Shown here one piece after another: positions 36,330 through 47,007 of a DNA stretch of 64,000 bases (position 1 is its first letter; every line of letters begins with the position of its first letter). The stretch lies in the NCBI RefSeq assembly GCF_011308835.1, contig NZ_JAAOHY010000003.1, forward strand, positions 266,264-330,263. The letters are read 5' to 3'. The stretch comes from Paracoccus xiamenensis. GTDB lineage: Bacteria; Pseudomonadota; Alphaproteobacteria; Rhodobacterales; Rhodobacteraceae. A model generated the notes under the pieces. The model saw only the letters and a list, made by a program, of their open reading frames with translations, ran no database searches and had not been told where the DNA came from. The position numbers and the translations under genes were made by a program.

Positions 36330-38168
36330 TCAATTCACAAGCCGCTGCCTGGCGGCGTTTTCCAGATATTCCGCATAGGCGACGCGCAGCTTTTCGGTGT
36401 CACCGACCGCCGGAACGGCCACATCCCACCAGTGTCCGGCACCTTCCAGCCCGTCGCCGGGCCCAGGGGCGGCGGTGGTGTCGATGACGATCACAGTCGG
36501 TATGTCGCGACTGCGTGCAGCGGCAATCCCTGCCTCCAGTTCGGCGATATTCGCAGCCTTTATCGCATGCGCCCCCATGCTGGCGGCATGGGCGACAAAG
36601 TCGATCTGCGGCTGCACCTCGATATTGCTGTCGACATACATGTTGTTGAACGGCGCGCCACCTGTGCCAGCCTGCAAGCGATTGATGCAGCCGTAACCCC
36701 GGTTGTCGGTCAACACGACAGTGAAGGGGATGCGCCGCATTACCGCCGTCGCCAGTTCGCTGTTCATCATCATATAGCTGCCATCGCCGACGAAACAGAT
36801 CACCTCGCGATCAGGCCGCGCCAGCTTCAGACCCATTGCGCCCGCAATTTCATAGCCCATGCAGCTATAGCCGTATTCCATGTGATAGCCGTGCTGGCTT
36901 GGCTGCCACAGCAGTTTCAGCGCGCCCGGCATGGTCCCAGCTGCACACATGGCGATGGCATCAGCCCCGGTCGCACGCTGCACCGCGCCGATCACCTGCG
37001 CGTCGGCGGGCAATTCGTTGCTGTCTACGGGGGCGGCGCAATGGGCATCGACCGCCCGCAACCAGCTTTCACGGACGCCCGGCGCCGCTGCGTCGGCGCG
37101 GTAATCGCCCAAAGCCGCGCCCAGCTTTTCCAGCGCAACCTTCGCATCCGCCACCAGCGAGACCCCGCCATGCTTGGCCGCATCGAAAGGCTGCACGTTG
37201 ATGCTGACCAGTTTGGCATCACCAAACAAGGTCCGCGACCCGGTGGTGAAATCCTGCAAGCGAGTGCCGAGCGCAATGACAAGATCAGCCCCTGCTGCCA
37301 CCGCATTCGCCGCAGCAGAGCCATCTACCCCGGCCGCCCCATAATTCATGTCATCAGACTGTGGCAGCGCCGACTTCCCCGCCTGCGTCTCTATCACCAA
37401 GATGTTGTGGCGGCTGGCGAACTTCGCCAGTGTGGCTTCCGCGCTGGAATAGATCACCCCACCGCCCGCAACGATCACCGGCGCTTTGGCTGCACGGATC
37501 AGATCCGCCACCTCGGCCAATTCCGCAGCATCGGGCTCGGGTCGCCGGATCCGCCAGACGCGCGGCTCGAAGAACTCGGCAGGCCAGTCATAGGCTTCCG
37601 CCTGCACATCCTGACAAAAGGCCAGACAGACCGGGCCGCAATTTGCCGGATCGGTCATGACCCGCATGGCACGAGGCAGCGCTGTCAGCAGATGCTCAGG
37701 CCGGGTAATGCGGTCGAAGTAACGCACAACGGGACGGAAGCAGTCATTGGCGCTGACGGTTCCGTCATCGAAATCCTCGATCTGTTGCAATACCGGATCG
37801 GGGCTACGGTTGGCGAAGACATCGCCCGCGATGATCAGCAAGGGCAGCCGATTCACATGGGCAAGTGCCGCCGCCGTCACCACATTGGTGGCCCCCGGCC
37901 CGATCGAGGTCGTCACCGCCTGCGCGCGGCGCCGCGCATGACCCTTGGCAAAGGCAATCGCGGCATGGGCCATCGACTGTTCGTTCTGCCCGCGCCATGT
38001 CGGCAGCGCATCGCCGATACCGTGCAGCGCCTCGCCAATCCCAGCCACATTACCATGGCCAAAGATTGCCCAGACGCCTTCGATGAAACGCTCGCCCCCA
38101 TCGGTCTTCTGCACAGCAAGCCAACGGGTCATTGCCTGCGCTGCCGTCAATCTGATCGTCTCAGCCAT
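36330..38168 (-). CDS. iolD: 3D-(3,5/4)-trihydroxycyclohexane-1,2-dione acylhydrolase
   Basis: Thiamine-diphosphate enzyme that opens the inositol-derived ring to 5-deoxyglucuronate. It is built like acetolactate synthase: an N-terminal PYR domain, a central domain and a PP domain with the cofactor motif [16 protein letters not shown] 38168 ([20 protein letters not shown]) follows GAGGCGGAG and yields 612 residues, the usual size; the frame continues upstream through the intergenic repeat but has no similarity. Confidence 0.95.
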   Translation of the reverse strand: MAETIRLTAAQAMTRWLAVQKTDGGERFIEGVWAIFGHGNVAGIGEALHGIGDALPTWRGQNEQSMAHAAIAFAKGHARRRAQAVTTSIGPGATNVVTAAALAHVNRLPLLIIAGDVFANRSPDPVLQQIEDFDDGTVSANDCFRPVVRYFDRITRPEHLLTALPRAMRVMTDPANCGPVCLAFCQDVQAEAYDWPAEFFEPRVWRIRRPEPDAAELAEVADLIRAAKAPVIVAGGGVIYSSAEATLAKFASRHNILVIETQAGKSALPQSDDMNYGAAGVDGSAAANAVAAGADLVIALGTRLQDFTTGSRTLFGDAKLVSINVQPFDAAKHGGVSLVADAKVALEKLGAALGDYRADAAAPGVRESWLRAVDAHCAAPVDSNELPADAQVIGAVQRATGADAIAMCAAGTMPGALKLLWQPSQHGYHMEYGYSCMGYEIAGAMGLKLARPDREVICFVGDGSYMMMNSELATAVMRRIPFTVVLTDNRGYGCINRLQAGTGGAPFNNMYVDSNIEVQPQIDFVAHAASMGAHAIKAANIAELEAGIAAARSRDIPTVIVIDTTAAPGPGDGLEGAGHWWDVAVPAVGDTEKLRVAYAEYLENAARQRLVN

Positions 38169-38180
38169 TACTCCGCCTCT

Positions 38181-38224
38181 TTCATTCTGGCGCAAATATC
38201 CCGGGGTCCGGGGCAGCGCCCCGG
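38181..38224 (-). repeat. Intergenic repeat, copy 2 (iolC-iolD gap)
   Basis: On the minus strand the stem CCGGGGC/GCCCCGG is followed by CCCCGGGATATTTGCGCCAG and AATGAA, shortly before the iolD ribosome-binding site. It matches the copy before iolB in sequence, orientation and position. Confidence 0.6.
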
Positions 38225-38227
38225 TTC

Positions 38228-40135
38228 TTATGCCGCCGCCCGCGCCTTGTCCCAGACCGCACACAGCTTTGCATAGCGATCCGCCATCTGCGCGACCGCA
38301 TCATCATCGCTGATCTGCCCCGCCATCCACGCCCGCGCGGCGTCGCCAAAGATCGTGCGCCCGACCGCGAAACCGCGCACCAGAGGAAAGCTGGCGGCGA
38401 CCTCGAAACTGGCGGCCAACTCGGCCTCGGGCGCGTCGAGGCCAAGCACCACGATGCCGCGCGTATGCTGGTCGTGTTCCTCGATGGCGGAGATGGCGTT
38501 GGCCCACGCCTCGCGGGTCTTCATCGGTTCCAGCTTCCACCAATCGGGATAGATGCCGATATCGTAGAACTGCCGGATCAAGGTCGCGGTGGTCATGTCA
38601 TCGACGGGGCCGACCTTCGAGGGGATGATCTCCAGCAGGAACTCCAACCCGCTACGCCGCGCGGCCTGATAAAGGCGGGTCACGGTCGCCTCCTGATCCG
38701 CGCGCATCGCCGCGTCGTCATCGGGGTGGCAGAAACACAGCACCTTTACCACGTTTTCCCGCGCCCATTCGGACAGCGCGCCACAATCGGCACCGAGTTC
38801 CGGTTCCAGCGTCAGGCGGCGCGACCCCGGCCATTCCGCCGGCCGCCCGATCCACAGGCCCGATCCGCTGGCCTTATGCAGCGCGCTACGTCCGATGCGG
38901 TTGTCGCACAGGATGCCGTGGCCACCCTGCCCGTCAGCCACCTGCAACGCAGCCTGCAGGCACAGCTCCTTGAACGCGCCGCCTTTGTCGAGCGTGTAGC
39001 CCTCCATCTCTTCCAGTTGCAGGCGGTGGTCGAAGGCGAAGACGCGCATGGTCGACCAGTCGCCGCCCATACGCCCTTGACGGTTGGTGGCCCAGTGGAT
39101 CTGTTCCAGTTCCGCATCATTGCGCAGATCGGGACGTTGGACGCCGCGCTTCAGGAAGAAGTCGAGTTCGGCAAGGCTGGGATAGGCGGGCGTGCAGCCG
39201 TGGCGGCTGACGGCGAAAGCGCCGCAGGCATTGGCGTATTTCAGCGCCGTGGGCCAGTCCTCGCCGTCCAGCCAGCCTTTCATCAGGCCCGAGAAAAAGC
39301 CGTCGCCTGCGCCCAGCACATTGAAGACCTCGATCGGGAAGCCGGGACCGGTCTGACCGTCGTCCAGGCTGTCTGGAATCTCGCCTTCGAAGGCCACGGC
39401 ACCCGCTGCGCCGCGTTTGCAGACCAGCGTGGCATCGCTGACGGCGCGGACATTGCGCAGGGCGGTGATGGTGTCGGTCGATCCGCCGGCGATGTGAAAC
39501 TCTTCCTCGGTCCCGACGATCAGGTCGAACAGGTGCAGGGTCGATTGCAGCTCTGCCGTGACCTTGTCGCTGGCGACAAAGCGGCTTTCGCCATCACCAT
39601 GCCCCGCCACCCCCCAGAGGTTCGGGCGGTAATCAATATCCAACGCCGTTTGCGCACCGTGCTTTCGCGCCAGTTCCAGCGCCTTCAGCACCGCCGCGCG
39701 GGTCTGCGGATGCGACAGATGGGTGCCGGTGGCCAGCACCGAGCGCGCCGAGGCGATTAAACCCTCATCAATATCCGCTTCGGTCAGGCCCATATCGGCG
39801 CAGTTTTCGCGGTAGAAGATCAGCGGAAAGCTTTCCTCGTCGCGAATGCCCAGCAGAACCAGCGCCGTCAGGCGGTCCGGGTCGGTCTTGACGCCGCGCA
39901 CATCGACGCCTTCGCGTTCAAGCTGTTCGCGGATGAAGCGGCCCATATGTTCGTCGCCGACGCCGGTGATGACGGCCGATTTCAACCCCAGCCGAGCAGT
40001 CCCGCAGGCGATATTGGTCGGCGAGCCGCCGATATATTTGCTGAAAGACCCCATATCTTCCAGCCGACCGCCGATCTGGTCGCCATAAAGGTCGACCGAC
40101 GAGCGACCGATGGTGATCAGGTCAAGCGTCTTCAT
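38228..40135 (-). CDS. iolC: 5-dehydro-2-deoxygluconokinase fused to DUF2090 aldolase-like domain
   Basis: The N-terminal 320 residues are a PfkB-type kinase with [21 protein letters not shown] at the start and the catalytic [12 protein letters not shown]; it phosphorylates 5-dehydro-2-deoxygluconate. The C-terminal 300 residues are DUF2090, a barrel related to class I aldolases, which probably cleaves the phosphorylated product in place of IolJ. Such fusions are common in proteobacteria. ATG 40135 follows GAGGAGG; it overlaps the upstream oxidoreductase gene by 14 bases. Length 635. Confidence 0.93.
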   Translation of the reverse strand: MKTLDLITIGRSSVDLYGDQIGGRLEDMGSFSKYIGGSPTNIACGTARLGLKSAVITGVGDEHMGRFIREQLEREGVDVRGVKTDPDRLTALVLLGIRDEESFPLIFYRENCADMGLTEADIDEGLIASARSVLATGTHLSHPQTRAAVLKALELARKHGAQTALDIDYRPNLWGVAGHGDGESRFVASDKVTAELQSTLHLFDLIVGTEEEFHIAGGSTDTITALRNVRAVSDATLVCKRGAAGAVAFEGEIPDSLDDGQTGPGFPIEVFNVLGAGDGFFSGLMKGWLDGEDWPTALKYANACGAFAVSRHGCTPAYPSLAELDFFLKRGVQRPDLRNDAELEQIHWATNRQGRMGGDWSTMRVFAFDHRLQLEEMEGYTLDKGGAFKELCLQAALQVADGQGGHGILCDNRIGRSALHKASGSGLWIGRPAEWPGSRRLTLEPELGADCGALSEWARENVVKVLCFCHPDDDAAMRADQEATVTRLYQAARRSGLEFLLEIIPSKVGPVDDMTTATLIRQFYDIGIYPDWWKLEPMKTREAWANAISAIEEHDQHTRGIVVLGLDAPEAELAASFEVAASFPLVRGFAVGRTIFGDAARAWMAGQISDDDAVAQMADRYAKLCAVWDKARAAA

Positions 40136-41261
40136 GGGCGGCCTCCTCAATCTTCACGGGCTGGCCGTTCGAGGCAGCCATGGCGTGAATGATCCGCTCG
40201 ATCCCCAGACCGTTGGCAAAATCGGGCATGGCTGCGGGGCCTCCGGCTATGGCGCGCAACAGGTCGCGGCATTCAACGACTTTTTGCTCATTAAAGCCGA
40301 AATTATGGCCCGGCGCGGGGCAGAAGGCCGCGAAATCAGGCTGTTCAGGGCCGGTCAGATGGCGGGTAAATCCTGCCTCTCCAGCGCGATGCAGCCAAAG
40401 CTCGTTCATGTTTTCCTGATCGAAAACCAGCGTTCCTTCAGTTCCGTGTATTTCCCACTGCAGACGGCATTTGCGGCCACGGGCCACGCGAGACGTGGCA
40501 AAGCTGCCTTGCGCGCCGCTGGCAAACCGGATCAGCGCCATGGCGCTGTCTTCGTTTTCTACGGCGCGGGGGCCTGCGGGTGAAGGTCTTTGCGGAACCG
40601 CGATCTGGGTGATTGCGGTAATTTCTGCCACCGGCCCCATCAGCGCCACCATCTGGCTGACAAGGTGGCAACCAAGATCGCCCAAGGCACCAAGGCGGCC
40701 GCCTTCATGTGTCATCCGCCACGACCATGGCAGGTTCGGGTCGGCGGAATAGTCTTCGTCATAGACACCGCGGAAGGCCAGCGGGCGACCGATAACGCCA
40801 TCGGTCAACATCTGACGGGCGGCCTGAAAGGCGGGGCTGCGCAGATAGTTATAGCCCAGCAAAGTCATCTGCCGAGGATGCGCCGCAGCGATTTCCGCCA
40901 TGGATTGCGCATCAGCAAGCGTCAGCGCCATCGGCTTTTCCAGCCAGACATGTTTGCCCGCCTTCAGCGCCGCTTCGGCCATTGGGCGATGCATGCCGTT
41001 CGGCGTCGTGATGGACACGACATCGACGGCGGGATCGGCAATAGCCCCCTGCCAGTCGTCGCTGCCGCGGGCAAAGCCGAATTGCGCGGCAAACTCGCTG
41101 GCCTTGTCGGCCGGCGTGTCGCAAAGCACCTCCAGCCTTGGATGCGCCCCGCCGAAGACGGTTGCAACATTGCGCCATGCCATCGCGTGACACTTGCCCA
41201 TAAAGCCGGTGCCGATCAGGGCGACGCCAAGCGGACGGTTGGGCATAATTGCGTTGGACAT
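40122..41261 (-). CDS. Gfo/Idh/MocA-family NAD(P)-dependent oxidoreductase
   Basis: A 379-residue dehydrogenase with the Rossmann motif [13 protein letters not shown], the family [11 protein letters not shown] box (catalytic Lys), and a C-terminal substrate domain with [21 protein letters not shown]. It probably oxidises an inositol isomer or inosose, given its place between iolC and the IolI-like gene. It is distinct from iolG. ATG 41261 starts two bases after the upstream stop; a TTG two codons earlier is less likely. It is paralogous to the interrupted oxidoreductase at 52325. Confidence 0.9.
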   Translation of the reverse strand: MSNAIMPNRPLGVALIGTGFMGKCHAMAWRNVATVFGGAHPRLEVLCDTPADKASEFAAQFGFARGSDDWQGAIADPAVDVVSITTPNGMHRPMAEAALKAGKHVWLEKPMALTLADAQSMAEIAAAHPRQMTLLGYNYLRSPAFQAARQMLTDGVIGRPLAFRGVYDEDYSADPNLPWSWRMTHEGGRLGALGDLGCHLVSQMVALMGPVAEITAITQIAVPQRPSPAGPRAVENEDSAMALIRFASGAQGSFATSRVARGRKCRLQWEIHGTEGTLVFDQENMNELWLHRAGEAGFTRHLTGPEQPDFAAFCPAPGHNFGFNEQKVVECRDLLRAIAGGPAAMPDFANGLGIERIIHAMAASNGQPVKIEEAAHEDA

Positions 41262-41263
41262 GG

Positions 41264-42049
41264 TCAAAGCGCCTCTTTCAGATAGGCCATGCTTGCGCGA
41301 AGCGCGCCTTCGGCATCAGCAAGATCGTGGATTTCGGCGGCAAAGGGTTCAAAGCTGAACGGCCCGTCATAGCCCGCTTGCAGCAAGGCCTTGATCTGAA
41401 TCAGGTTTTCCAGCCGGTCGTCGTGACTTACCAATACGCGGTGTTCGTCCAGCATATCCGCCACCGCTAACGCGGGATTGGTCACGCCAGAGATATGCAC
41501 AAGGCCGGTTCGGTTTGGATATAACTCTGCCTCGGCCGCCAGGTGGTGGTGGAAGGTATCGTGCAGCAATTTGAAGATGCCGGTTTCATCCGCTTCGGTC
41601 ATTGCGGCAATGGCCTCGGCCTTGGTGCGCAGCGAGCTGATCGGAAAGCCCAACGGTTCGATCAGCCCGGTCAAGCCGCGATCCCGAAGGATCGGGACCA
41701 TCGCGTCCAAGGCCGTGACCAGGTCTGAATGCGGCACCTTGTTCCCGTCATTCAGCGGACACATCACCAGCGCCTGCGCACCGCATTCGGCGGCATAGTC
41801 AGCCATGCGGCGCGCCCGGTCGGGCAGATCGCCAGACCAGACATTGAACGGATACAGCGCGTTGATCGACAGAATGGTGATGCCCTGCGCGTCGGCCTCT
41901 GCCCGGACCTGCGCGGGGGTCATGATGCCCAGTACATCGGGAATGTCATTCCTGATCTCGACCTCATGCACGCCAAGGCGGCGGCACATGGCGAAGAACT
42001 CCGCCAGCGGCAGTTTCGGGGCCGAGATATGGTTGATGGCAAAGCGCAT
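41264..42049 (-). CDS. IolI-like sugar isomerase (TIM barrel)
   Basis: A 261-residue AP-endonuclease-2-fold protein. [19 protein letters not shown] opens it, followed by [22 protein letters not shown] and [10 protein letters not shown], close to the DSFHFH metal region of Bacillus IolI, the 2-keto-myo-inositol isomerase that allows use of D-chiro-inositol. The assignment is by motif and by its place in the iol operon. ATG 42049 follows a GGGGGGG stretch; the frame extends further upstream without similarity. Confidence 0.8.
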   Translation of the reverse strand: MRFAINHISAPKLPLAEFFAMCRRLGVHEVEIRNDIPDVLGIMTPAQVRAEADAQGITILSINALYPFNVWSGDLPDRARRMADYAAECGAQALVMCPLNDGNKVPHSDLVTALDAMVPILRDRGLTGLIEPLGFPISSLRTKAEAIAAMTEADETGIFKLLHDTFHHHLAAEAELYPNRTGLVHISGVTNPALAVADMLDEHRVLVSHDDRLENLIQIKALLQAGYDGPFSFEPFAAEIHDLADAEGALRASMAYLKEAL

Positions 42050-42060
42050 CGCGCCCCCCC

Positions 42061-43068
42061 TTAGTCGTAAAGCGCCGGGCGCGCCGGCAGGGTGATCGGG
42101 ACGATCTGGCCGCTTTCCTGCGCCTGAACACACGCGTCCGAGGTGATGGCGGCGACATAGCCATCCCATGCGGTGGGGCCAGCGGCAGTGCCTTGGGCCG
42201 CGGCCTTGATGAAATCGGCGAGCTCCACGTCATAGCTGTCGATGAAGCGGTCTTTCCAATCCATCAGGATTTCGTTTTGCAGATGCGCCTGCTTGCGGAG
42301 CGTGATGGACATGGGTTCGGGCAGGTTCGCCAGCCCCTCCTCGCCCACGATCTGGCATTGAATGTCATAGCCATAGCGGCAGTTCACGAAGATCTCGACA
42401 TCGATGCGGATGCCCTTGGCGGTTTCCAGCAGCACCACCTGCGGATCGCGCAGGGCGGAATGGGCGTGGCTGGATTTGCGCGGGAACACCACCTGCGCCG
42501 AGACATAGTCGTCATCCAGCAGCCAGCGCAGCACGTCGATTTCGTGGATCAGCGTGTCGTGGATGGCCATGGGCGTGCCATAAGTATCCGGCACAGTCGG
42601 GTTCCTGTGTGCGGCATGGACCATCAGCGGCGTGCCGATGTCGTTATCCACCACCTGTTTCAGCATCCGATACCCGGCGTCATAGCGGCGCATGAAGCCG
42701 ACCTGCACCAGACGGCTGCCATGCGCGGCCTCGGCTTCGACAATGCGCAGCGCGCCTTCGGCTGTGGTTGCCAGCGGCTTTTCGCAGAAGACAGGCTTGC
42801 CAGCGGCAATCGCGGCCAGCACATAGGGTTCGTGGGTCGATCCGGTCGAGCAGACCAGAACCGCGTCCACATCGGGGGCGGCGATCAGATCCTCGCCCCG
42901 GTCATAGACCTTTGCGTCGGGGGCCAGATCCTTCTGCACCGCGCGTGCGGCATCCGGGTTATAGTCGCTGAGCGCGACCACCTGCGCCCCCGCCAGCACC
43001 TGTTGCATGCGCCGCGTGTGGTCACGCCCGATCATACCTGTTCCGATAACGCCAATTCTGACGGTCAT
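42061..43068 (-). CDS. iolG: myo-Inositol 2-dehydrogenase
   Basis: Catalyses the first step, NAD-dependent oxidation of myo-inositol to 2-keto-myo-inositol. Rossmann motif [12 protein letters not shown], the CEKPLATT catalytic lysine box, [10 protein letters not shown], and [18 protein letters not shown] with the catalytic Asp/His pair. The 335 residues match IolG. ATG 43068 (MTVRIGVIG) was preferred over an in-frame start 11 codons upstream. The gene sits centrally in the operon, 11 bases from each neighbour. Confidence 0.93.
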   Translation of the reverse strand: MTVRIGVIGTGMIGRDHTRRMQQVLAGAQVVALSDYNPDAARAVQKDLAPDAKVYDRGEDLIAAPDVDAVLVCSTGSTHEPYVLAAIAAGKPVFCEKPLATTAEGALRIVEAEAAHGSRLVQVGFMRRYDAGYRMLKQVVDNDIGTPLMVHAAHRNPTVPDTYGTPMAIHDTLIHEIDVLRWLLDDDYVSAQVVFPRKSSHAHSALRDPQVVLLETAKGIRIDVEIFVNCRYGYDIQCQIVGEEGLANLPEPMSITLRKQAHLQNEILMDWKDRFIDSYDVELADFIKAAAQGTAAGPTAWDGYVAAITSDACVQAQESGQIVPITLPARPALYD

Positions 43069-43078
43069 TTCTGCTGCC

Positions 43079-43978
43079 TCACTTGAAGTATTTATCGACA
43101 TAGCGCTGCATTTCGCCGCGCATGAATTTCCCGGATTCGTCGGCCTTGTCCTCCCACGCGAAGACGCAGGCGGTCATGATGCCGTCAAAGCCGATTTCGG
43201 CCAGCGTCTTGTAGAAGTCGTCCCATGGCACTTCGCCCTGACCGATATTCAGGTGCTGGTGGACGCGGGCCTGCGATCCGGGCGGGTTGATGATATAACG
43301 CAGCCCCGATGATGCCTTGTGGTTGAAGGTGTCCGCGATGTGGACATGGGCCAGCACGTCCGCGCATTCGCGCAGCATCGCCACGGTGTCATCGCCGAAA
43401 TAGAAGGTATGCGGCGTGCAATACAGGAACCTGACGCGCGGACTGTTCACCGTGCGGATCAGATCGACCGAGGGCTGAAGCGTTTCTGTCCAGTCCTCGG
43501 GGTGGGGTTCGATATGCAGGTTGATGCCTTCGCGTTCGAAGATCGGCACCAGTTCTTCCATGCTGCGCCACCAGGCATCCTCGCAAGCCTCGATCATGCT
43601 GCCGGTGTGGCAGCAATAGCAGGTGCCCTTGTCAGGATGCGGGCCGCGACCGAATTCGCTGTTCATCGTATCGACGCCCAGCTCGACAGCGATTTCGATG
43701 GCGCGCTTCCAGTGGCGGACGGCGGCTTGACGTTCAGCCTCGTCATTCGAGGCCCAGCGATACATCGGCAGCAGCGTGGCGATGCCGACATTGGCGTCGG
43801 AAAGCGCCTTCTTGAACGTCTTCACCCGGTCGGGGAAGACGCGCGGAGCCTTGAACCATTCAAGGAAATCGGCGCGCGGGGACAGCTCGATCCATTCATA
43901 GCCCAGTTCCGCCACCTTCGAGGGCAGCTGTTCCAGCGTCAGGTGGCGGTGCATGAAGGGGTCGAGCGCGATTTTCAT
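43079..43978 (-). CDS. IolH-like sugar isomerase/epimerase (TIM barrel)
   Basis: A 299-residue xylose-isomerase-like barrel. The N-terminus [19 protein letters not shown] and the motifs [17 protein letters not shown] and [19 protein letters not shown] match the IolH group of inositol operons, whose exact reaction is unsettled. Conserved Glu, Asp and His residues in those motifs would form a divalent metal site. AAAGGACAG precedes ATG 43978. It overlaps nothing and stands between the transporter and iolG. Confidence 0.75.
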   Translation of the reverse strand: MKIALDPFMHRHLTLEQLPSKVAELGYEWIELSPRADFLEWFKAPRVFPDRVKTFKKALSDANVGIATLLPMYRWASNDEAERQAAVRHWKRAIEIAVELGVDTMNSEFGRGPHPDKGTCYCCHTGSMIEACEDAWWRSMEELVPIFEREGINLHIEPHPEDWTETLQPSVDLIRTVNSPRVRFLYCTPHTFYFGDDTVAMLRECADVLAHVHIADTFNHKASSGLRYIINPPGSQARVHQHLNIGQGEVPWDDFYKTLAEIGFDGIMTACVFAWEDKADESGKFMRGEMQRYVDKYFK

Positions 43979-44062
43979 CTTCTGTCCTTTCATCCGGCAC
44001 AGCATTGCCGGGGCGGTGGCCTGCACCGCTGCATTCGGGTTGGGGCGGCGCGGGCGGTGCGC

Positions 44063-44992
44063 CTATTGATAATCGCCCATATTCTCGCGGGTGACGGGTT
44101 CGAACGGGATCCAGATGTTCCGTTCGGCCGGGGTGCCGCCTGCCATGCTGACGGCGGTCTGCAATGCGACCTCGCCCTGCTTGGCGGCATTCTGGAAGAC
44201 GGTCACATCAAGGTCGCCAGATGCCAGCGCCATCAGCCCGTCCGGCGTGGCGTCAATGCCGGCGACGACAACATCGTCCATGTTCATCCCTGCCGCCTTC
44301 ATGGCCAGGATCGCGCCAATCGCCATTTCATCGTTATTGGCGATGACGGCGTCGAACTGCACGCCAGAGGTCAGCCAGTTCGTCATCAGGTCCTGCGCCT
44401 CGGCCCGGTTCCAGTTGGCGGTCTGTTCCTCGACCACCTTCATGCCGGAACAGTCGGGCGTGGCGATCACGTCATGGATGTCCTTGGTGCGGATGATCGC
44501 GGAATGGTTTTCCAGCGGCCCCACCATCACCAGCACGTCGCCCTTGCCGCCCAGCAACTCGCAGGCCTGCTGAGTCTGCATGGTGCCGCTGTCTATCTCG
44601 TTCGAGCCGACGAAGCTGACGCCTTCGGGCAGCGCGTCCACATCGCCGGGCGGATGGTTCACATAGACCAGCGGAATGCCGGCAGCCGTCGCCGCCTGCG
44701 TGATCGCCGTGGTCGAGTTGCCATCGACCGGGTTCACGATGATCGCGTCATAGCCGCTGGCGATGAAATTGTTCACCTGATCCAGCTGCCGGGCCACGTC
44801 CAGCTGCGCATCCTCGAACGCAACCTCGACCTCGCCTGCGGCTTCCGCCTCGGCGCCGATCGCCTCGCGGATGATGGTCAGGAACGGGTTGTCAAAGGCC
44901 GTCATCGAAACGGCCACGCGGGTTTCGGCAAGCGCCGGTCCGGCGAACGCGGTCGAGGCCAAAAGCGCTGTCATCGTCAGGAACTTCTGCAT
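44063..44992 (-). CDS. Sugar ABC transporter substrate-binding protein, second paralogue
   Basis: Periplasmic LacI-fold binding protein (Peripla_BP_4) with a signal peptide cleaved near GPALAET. By eye it is about half identical to the binding protein at 47008, sharing EDAQLDVARQLDQVNNFIAS, SNNDEMAIGA-type and VVVAGIDATPDG segments. It closes the transporter part of the operon, while the first paralogue opens it. Two specificities (for example myo- and another inositol) for one permease is the likely meaning. ATG 44992 has better spacing to AGGGG than ATG 44995. Confidence 0.88.
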   Translation of the reverse strand: MQKFLTMTALLASTAFAGPALAETRVAVSMTAFDNPFLTIIREAIGAEAEAAGEVEVAFEDAQLDVARQLDQVNNFIASGYDAIIVNPVDGNSTTAITQAATAAGIPLVYVNHPPGDVDALPEGVSFVGSNEIDSGTMQTQQACELLGGKGDVLVMVGPLENHSAIIRTKDIHDVIATPDCSGMKVVEEQTANWNRAEAQDLMTNWLTSGVQFDAVIANNDEMAIGAILAMKAAGMNMDDVVVAGIDATPDGLMALASGDLDVTVFQNAAKQGEVALQTAVSMAGGTPAERNIWIPFEPVTRENMGDYQ

Positions 44993-45001
44993 CATCTTCC
45001 C

Positions 45002-45832
45002 CTATGCTGCTGTGTCATATTCCGGCTGCGTCTTGGCGCCGGTGATATAGGCCACGACGTCTTCGCCATCGGTGTCTTCCTTGCGCAGGTTGGCGCAGAT
45101 GCGCCCGCGCCGCCAAACGACGATCCGGTCGCACAGGTCCATCACCTGCCGCATGTTGTGGCTGATCAGGATCAGCGGCTCGCCCTGTTCTTTCAGCGTG
45201 CGGATGATGTTTTCGACCTGCGCGGTTTCCTGCACACCAAGCGCCGCCGTCGGTTCGTCCATGATGGTCAGCTTGGAATGGAAGGTCGCGGTGCGGGCGA
45301 TGGCCACGCATTGGCGCTGACCGCCCGACATGTTCTGGATGGTGTTGCGGATGTTGGGGATCTTCACCCCGGTCCGTTCCAGCCCGCGCTTCGTCGCCTC
45401 TCTCATCGCCTTGTAATCGAGGATCGAGAACGGGCCGAGGTTGAACTTGCGGATCTCGCGCCCCAGGAACAGGTTGTCCGGCACGTCCAGATGATCGGCC
45501 AGGGCGAGGGTCTGGAAGACCGTCTCAATCCCCGCCTCTCGCGCAGCCAATGGCCCGTCGAAATCGACATACTGGCCGTTGAACCAGACCTTGCCGGCGG
45601 TGCGTTTTTCGACCGCGGTGATCTGGCGCACGAAGGTCGACTTGCCGGCACCATTATCGCCCATGATCGCGACATGTTCGCCCTTGCGGATTTCGAAGTT
45701 GCAATCGACCAGCGCGTGGACGCCGCCGTAATGCTTGGTCAGGCCTTCCGTGCGCAGGATCACATCGCCCAGCGGAGCCGAGGGTGCCGGGGCATCCGCG
45801 CCCGAGATATCGGTTTGAATATCGCTTGCCAT
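45002..45832 (-). CDS. Sugar (inositol) ABC transporter ATP-binding protein
   Basis: A single-domain ATPase of 276 residues, shorter than the usual double-domain RbsA-type sugar ATPases and like the FrcA/short class. Walker A GDNGAGKST, signature MSGGQRQCVA and DEPTAALG are present, with the switch histidine in LISHNMRQ. It lies ten bases after the permease gene. The substrate is inferred from the surrounding iol genes, as for Caulobacter IatA, which is larger. Confidence 0.9.
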   Translation of the reverse strand: MASDIQTDISGADAPAPSAPLGDVILRTEGLTKHYGGVHALVDCNFEIRKGEHVAIMGDNGAGKSTFVRQITAVEKRTAGKVWFNGQYVDFDGPLAAREAGIETVFQTLALADHLDVPDNLFLGREIRKFNLGPFSILDYKAMREATKRGLERTGVKIPNIRNTIQNMSGGQRQCVAIARTATFHSKLTIMDEPTAALGVQETAQVENIIRTLKEQGEPLILISHNMRQVMDLCDRIVVWRRGRICANLRKEDTDGEDVVAYITGAKTQPEYDTAA

Positions 45833-45842
45833 GAAAGCCCCC

Positions 45843-46919
45843 TTATGACCGGGCGGCCGAGCGGCGCTGACGCCACTGGTCCAGCACGACGGCGCCGACG
45901 ATGATCGCGCCCTTGACCATTTCCTGATAATACGCGTCGAGACGCAGGAAGGTGAAACCAGAGATAATCACCCCGAAGATCAGCGCCCCCAGCACGGTGC
46001 CAAGGATCGTGCCGCGCCCACCTGACAGCGAGATCCCCCCGATCACCGCCATGGCGATGGCGTCGAGTTCATACATCACGCCCATCCCCGCCTGCGCGGT
46101 CAGGTTCTTCGAACTCAGCACAATCGCGGCAATACCGCCCAGCAGCCCGGCCAGCGTATAGACCAGCACCTTGTGGCGGGCGACATTGATGCCCGACATG
46201 CGCGCCGCCGCCTCGTTCGAGCCGATGGCATAGGTGTGCTTGCCGTAGACGGTGTATTTCAGGATCAGGTGAAACAGGATCGCCAGGCAGGCGAAGATGA
46301 TGACCGGCATCATGCCCGCGCCGATGCTGGCATAGCTGGGCGTCGGGAAAGACACCGGCTGACCGGCGGTCCACCATTTCGCAAGCCCGCGCGCCGACAC
46401 CATCATGCCCAGCGTCGCGATGAAGGGCGGAATTTTCGTGTAGGCGATGAACAGCCCGTTAATCAGCCCGCAGGCGGTGCCGCAAAGCAAACCGATCACC
46501 ACAGGGATGATCACCGGCAAATCCACCCAGCCCCGATCAAAGAAGACGGCGCGGGTATTGTCCATGCCGTTGATCTGACCCGCCTGCGCGAAACTCATCG
46601 CGATCATGGCGGTCATGCCGACGACGGAACCTGATGACAGATCAATTCCGCCGGTCAGGATCACCTGCGTGACGCCAAGCGCGATGATCCCGATGATCGA
46701 GACCTGAAGAATGATGATCTGCAGACGCGCCTGATTGAAGATGCCGGGGACGTTTTCGCGGGTGTTGAACAGGAAGCTGTCATTCATCAGCACCAGATCC
46801 AGCAGCTCAAAGACGACGATGATCAGCACCAGCGCAATAGCAACGCCTGCTTCGGCTGGAAGGCTGCGCTTTGACTTGTCGAAACTCAGTCCACCGACAC
46901 CATGCGAGGTATCTGACAT
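45843..46919 (-). CDS. Sugar (inositol) ABC transporter permease
   Basis: A 358-residue permease of the RbsC/BPD_transp_2 family with eight or more membrane helices, GVTQVILTGGIDLSSGSVVG (the family hallmark) and AGNEAAA-like YAIGSNEAAARMSGINV for ATPase coupling. ATG 46919 follows AGGAGGGAT. An open frame continues upstream over the end of the binding-protein gene but is chance. It probably works as a homodimer with either of two binding proteins. Confidence 0.92.
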   Translation of the reverse strand: MSDTSHGVGGLSFDKSKRSLPAEAGVAIALVLIIVVFELLDLVLMNDSFLFNTRENVPGIFNQARLQIIILQVSIIGIIALGVTQVILTGGIDLSSGSVVGMTAMIAMSFAQAGQINGMDNTRAVFFDRGWVDLPVIIPVVIGLLCGTACGLINGLFIAYTKIPPFIATLGMMVSARGLAKWWTAGQPVSFPTPSYASIGAGMMPVIIFACLAILFHLILKYTVYGKHTYAIGSNEAAARMSGINVARHKVLVYTLAGLLGGIAAIVLSSKNLTAQAGMGVMYELDAIAMAVIGGISLSGGRGTILGTVLGALIFGVIISGFTFLRLDAYYQEMVKGAIIVGAVVLDQWRQRRSAARS

Positions 46920-47007
46920 GATCCATCCCTCCTGCGGGGCCAGCCCCCGCCTGATGATCAGGTTCGGGCGGCGCAGCTTGCACCACCCGAGGTTATGAGG
47001 CGGGGCC

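Noticed and set aside
36321..38276. 651-codon open frame antisense to iolD
   Set aside because: iolD has full thiamine-enzyme motifs; the plus-strand frame is rich in His/Arg/Gln and has no domain.
43319..45904. 861-codon open frame on the plus strand
   Set aside because: It is antisense to the IolH-like, binding-protein and ATPase genes, is full of Arg/His/Gln/Gly and resembles no family; long antisense frames are expected at this GC content.
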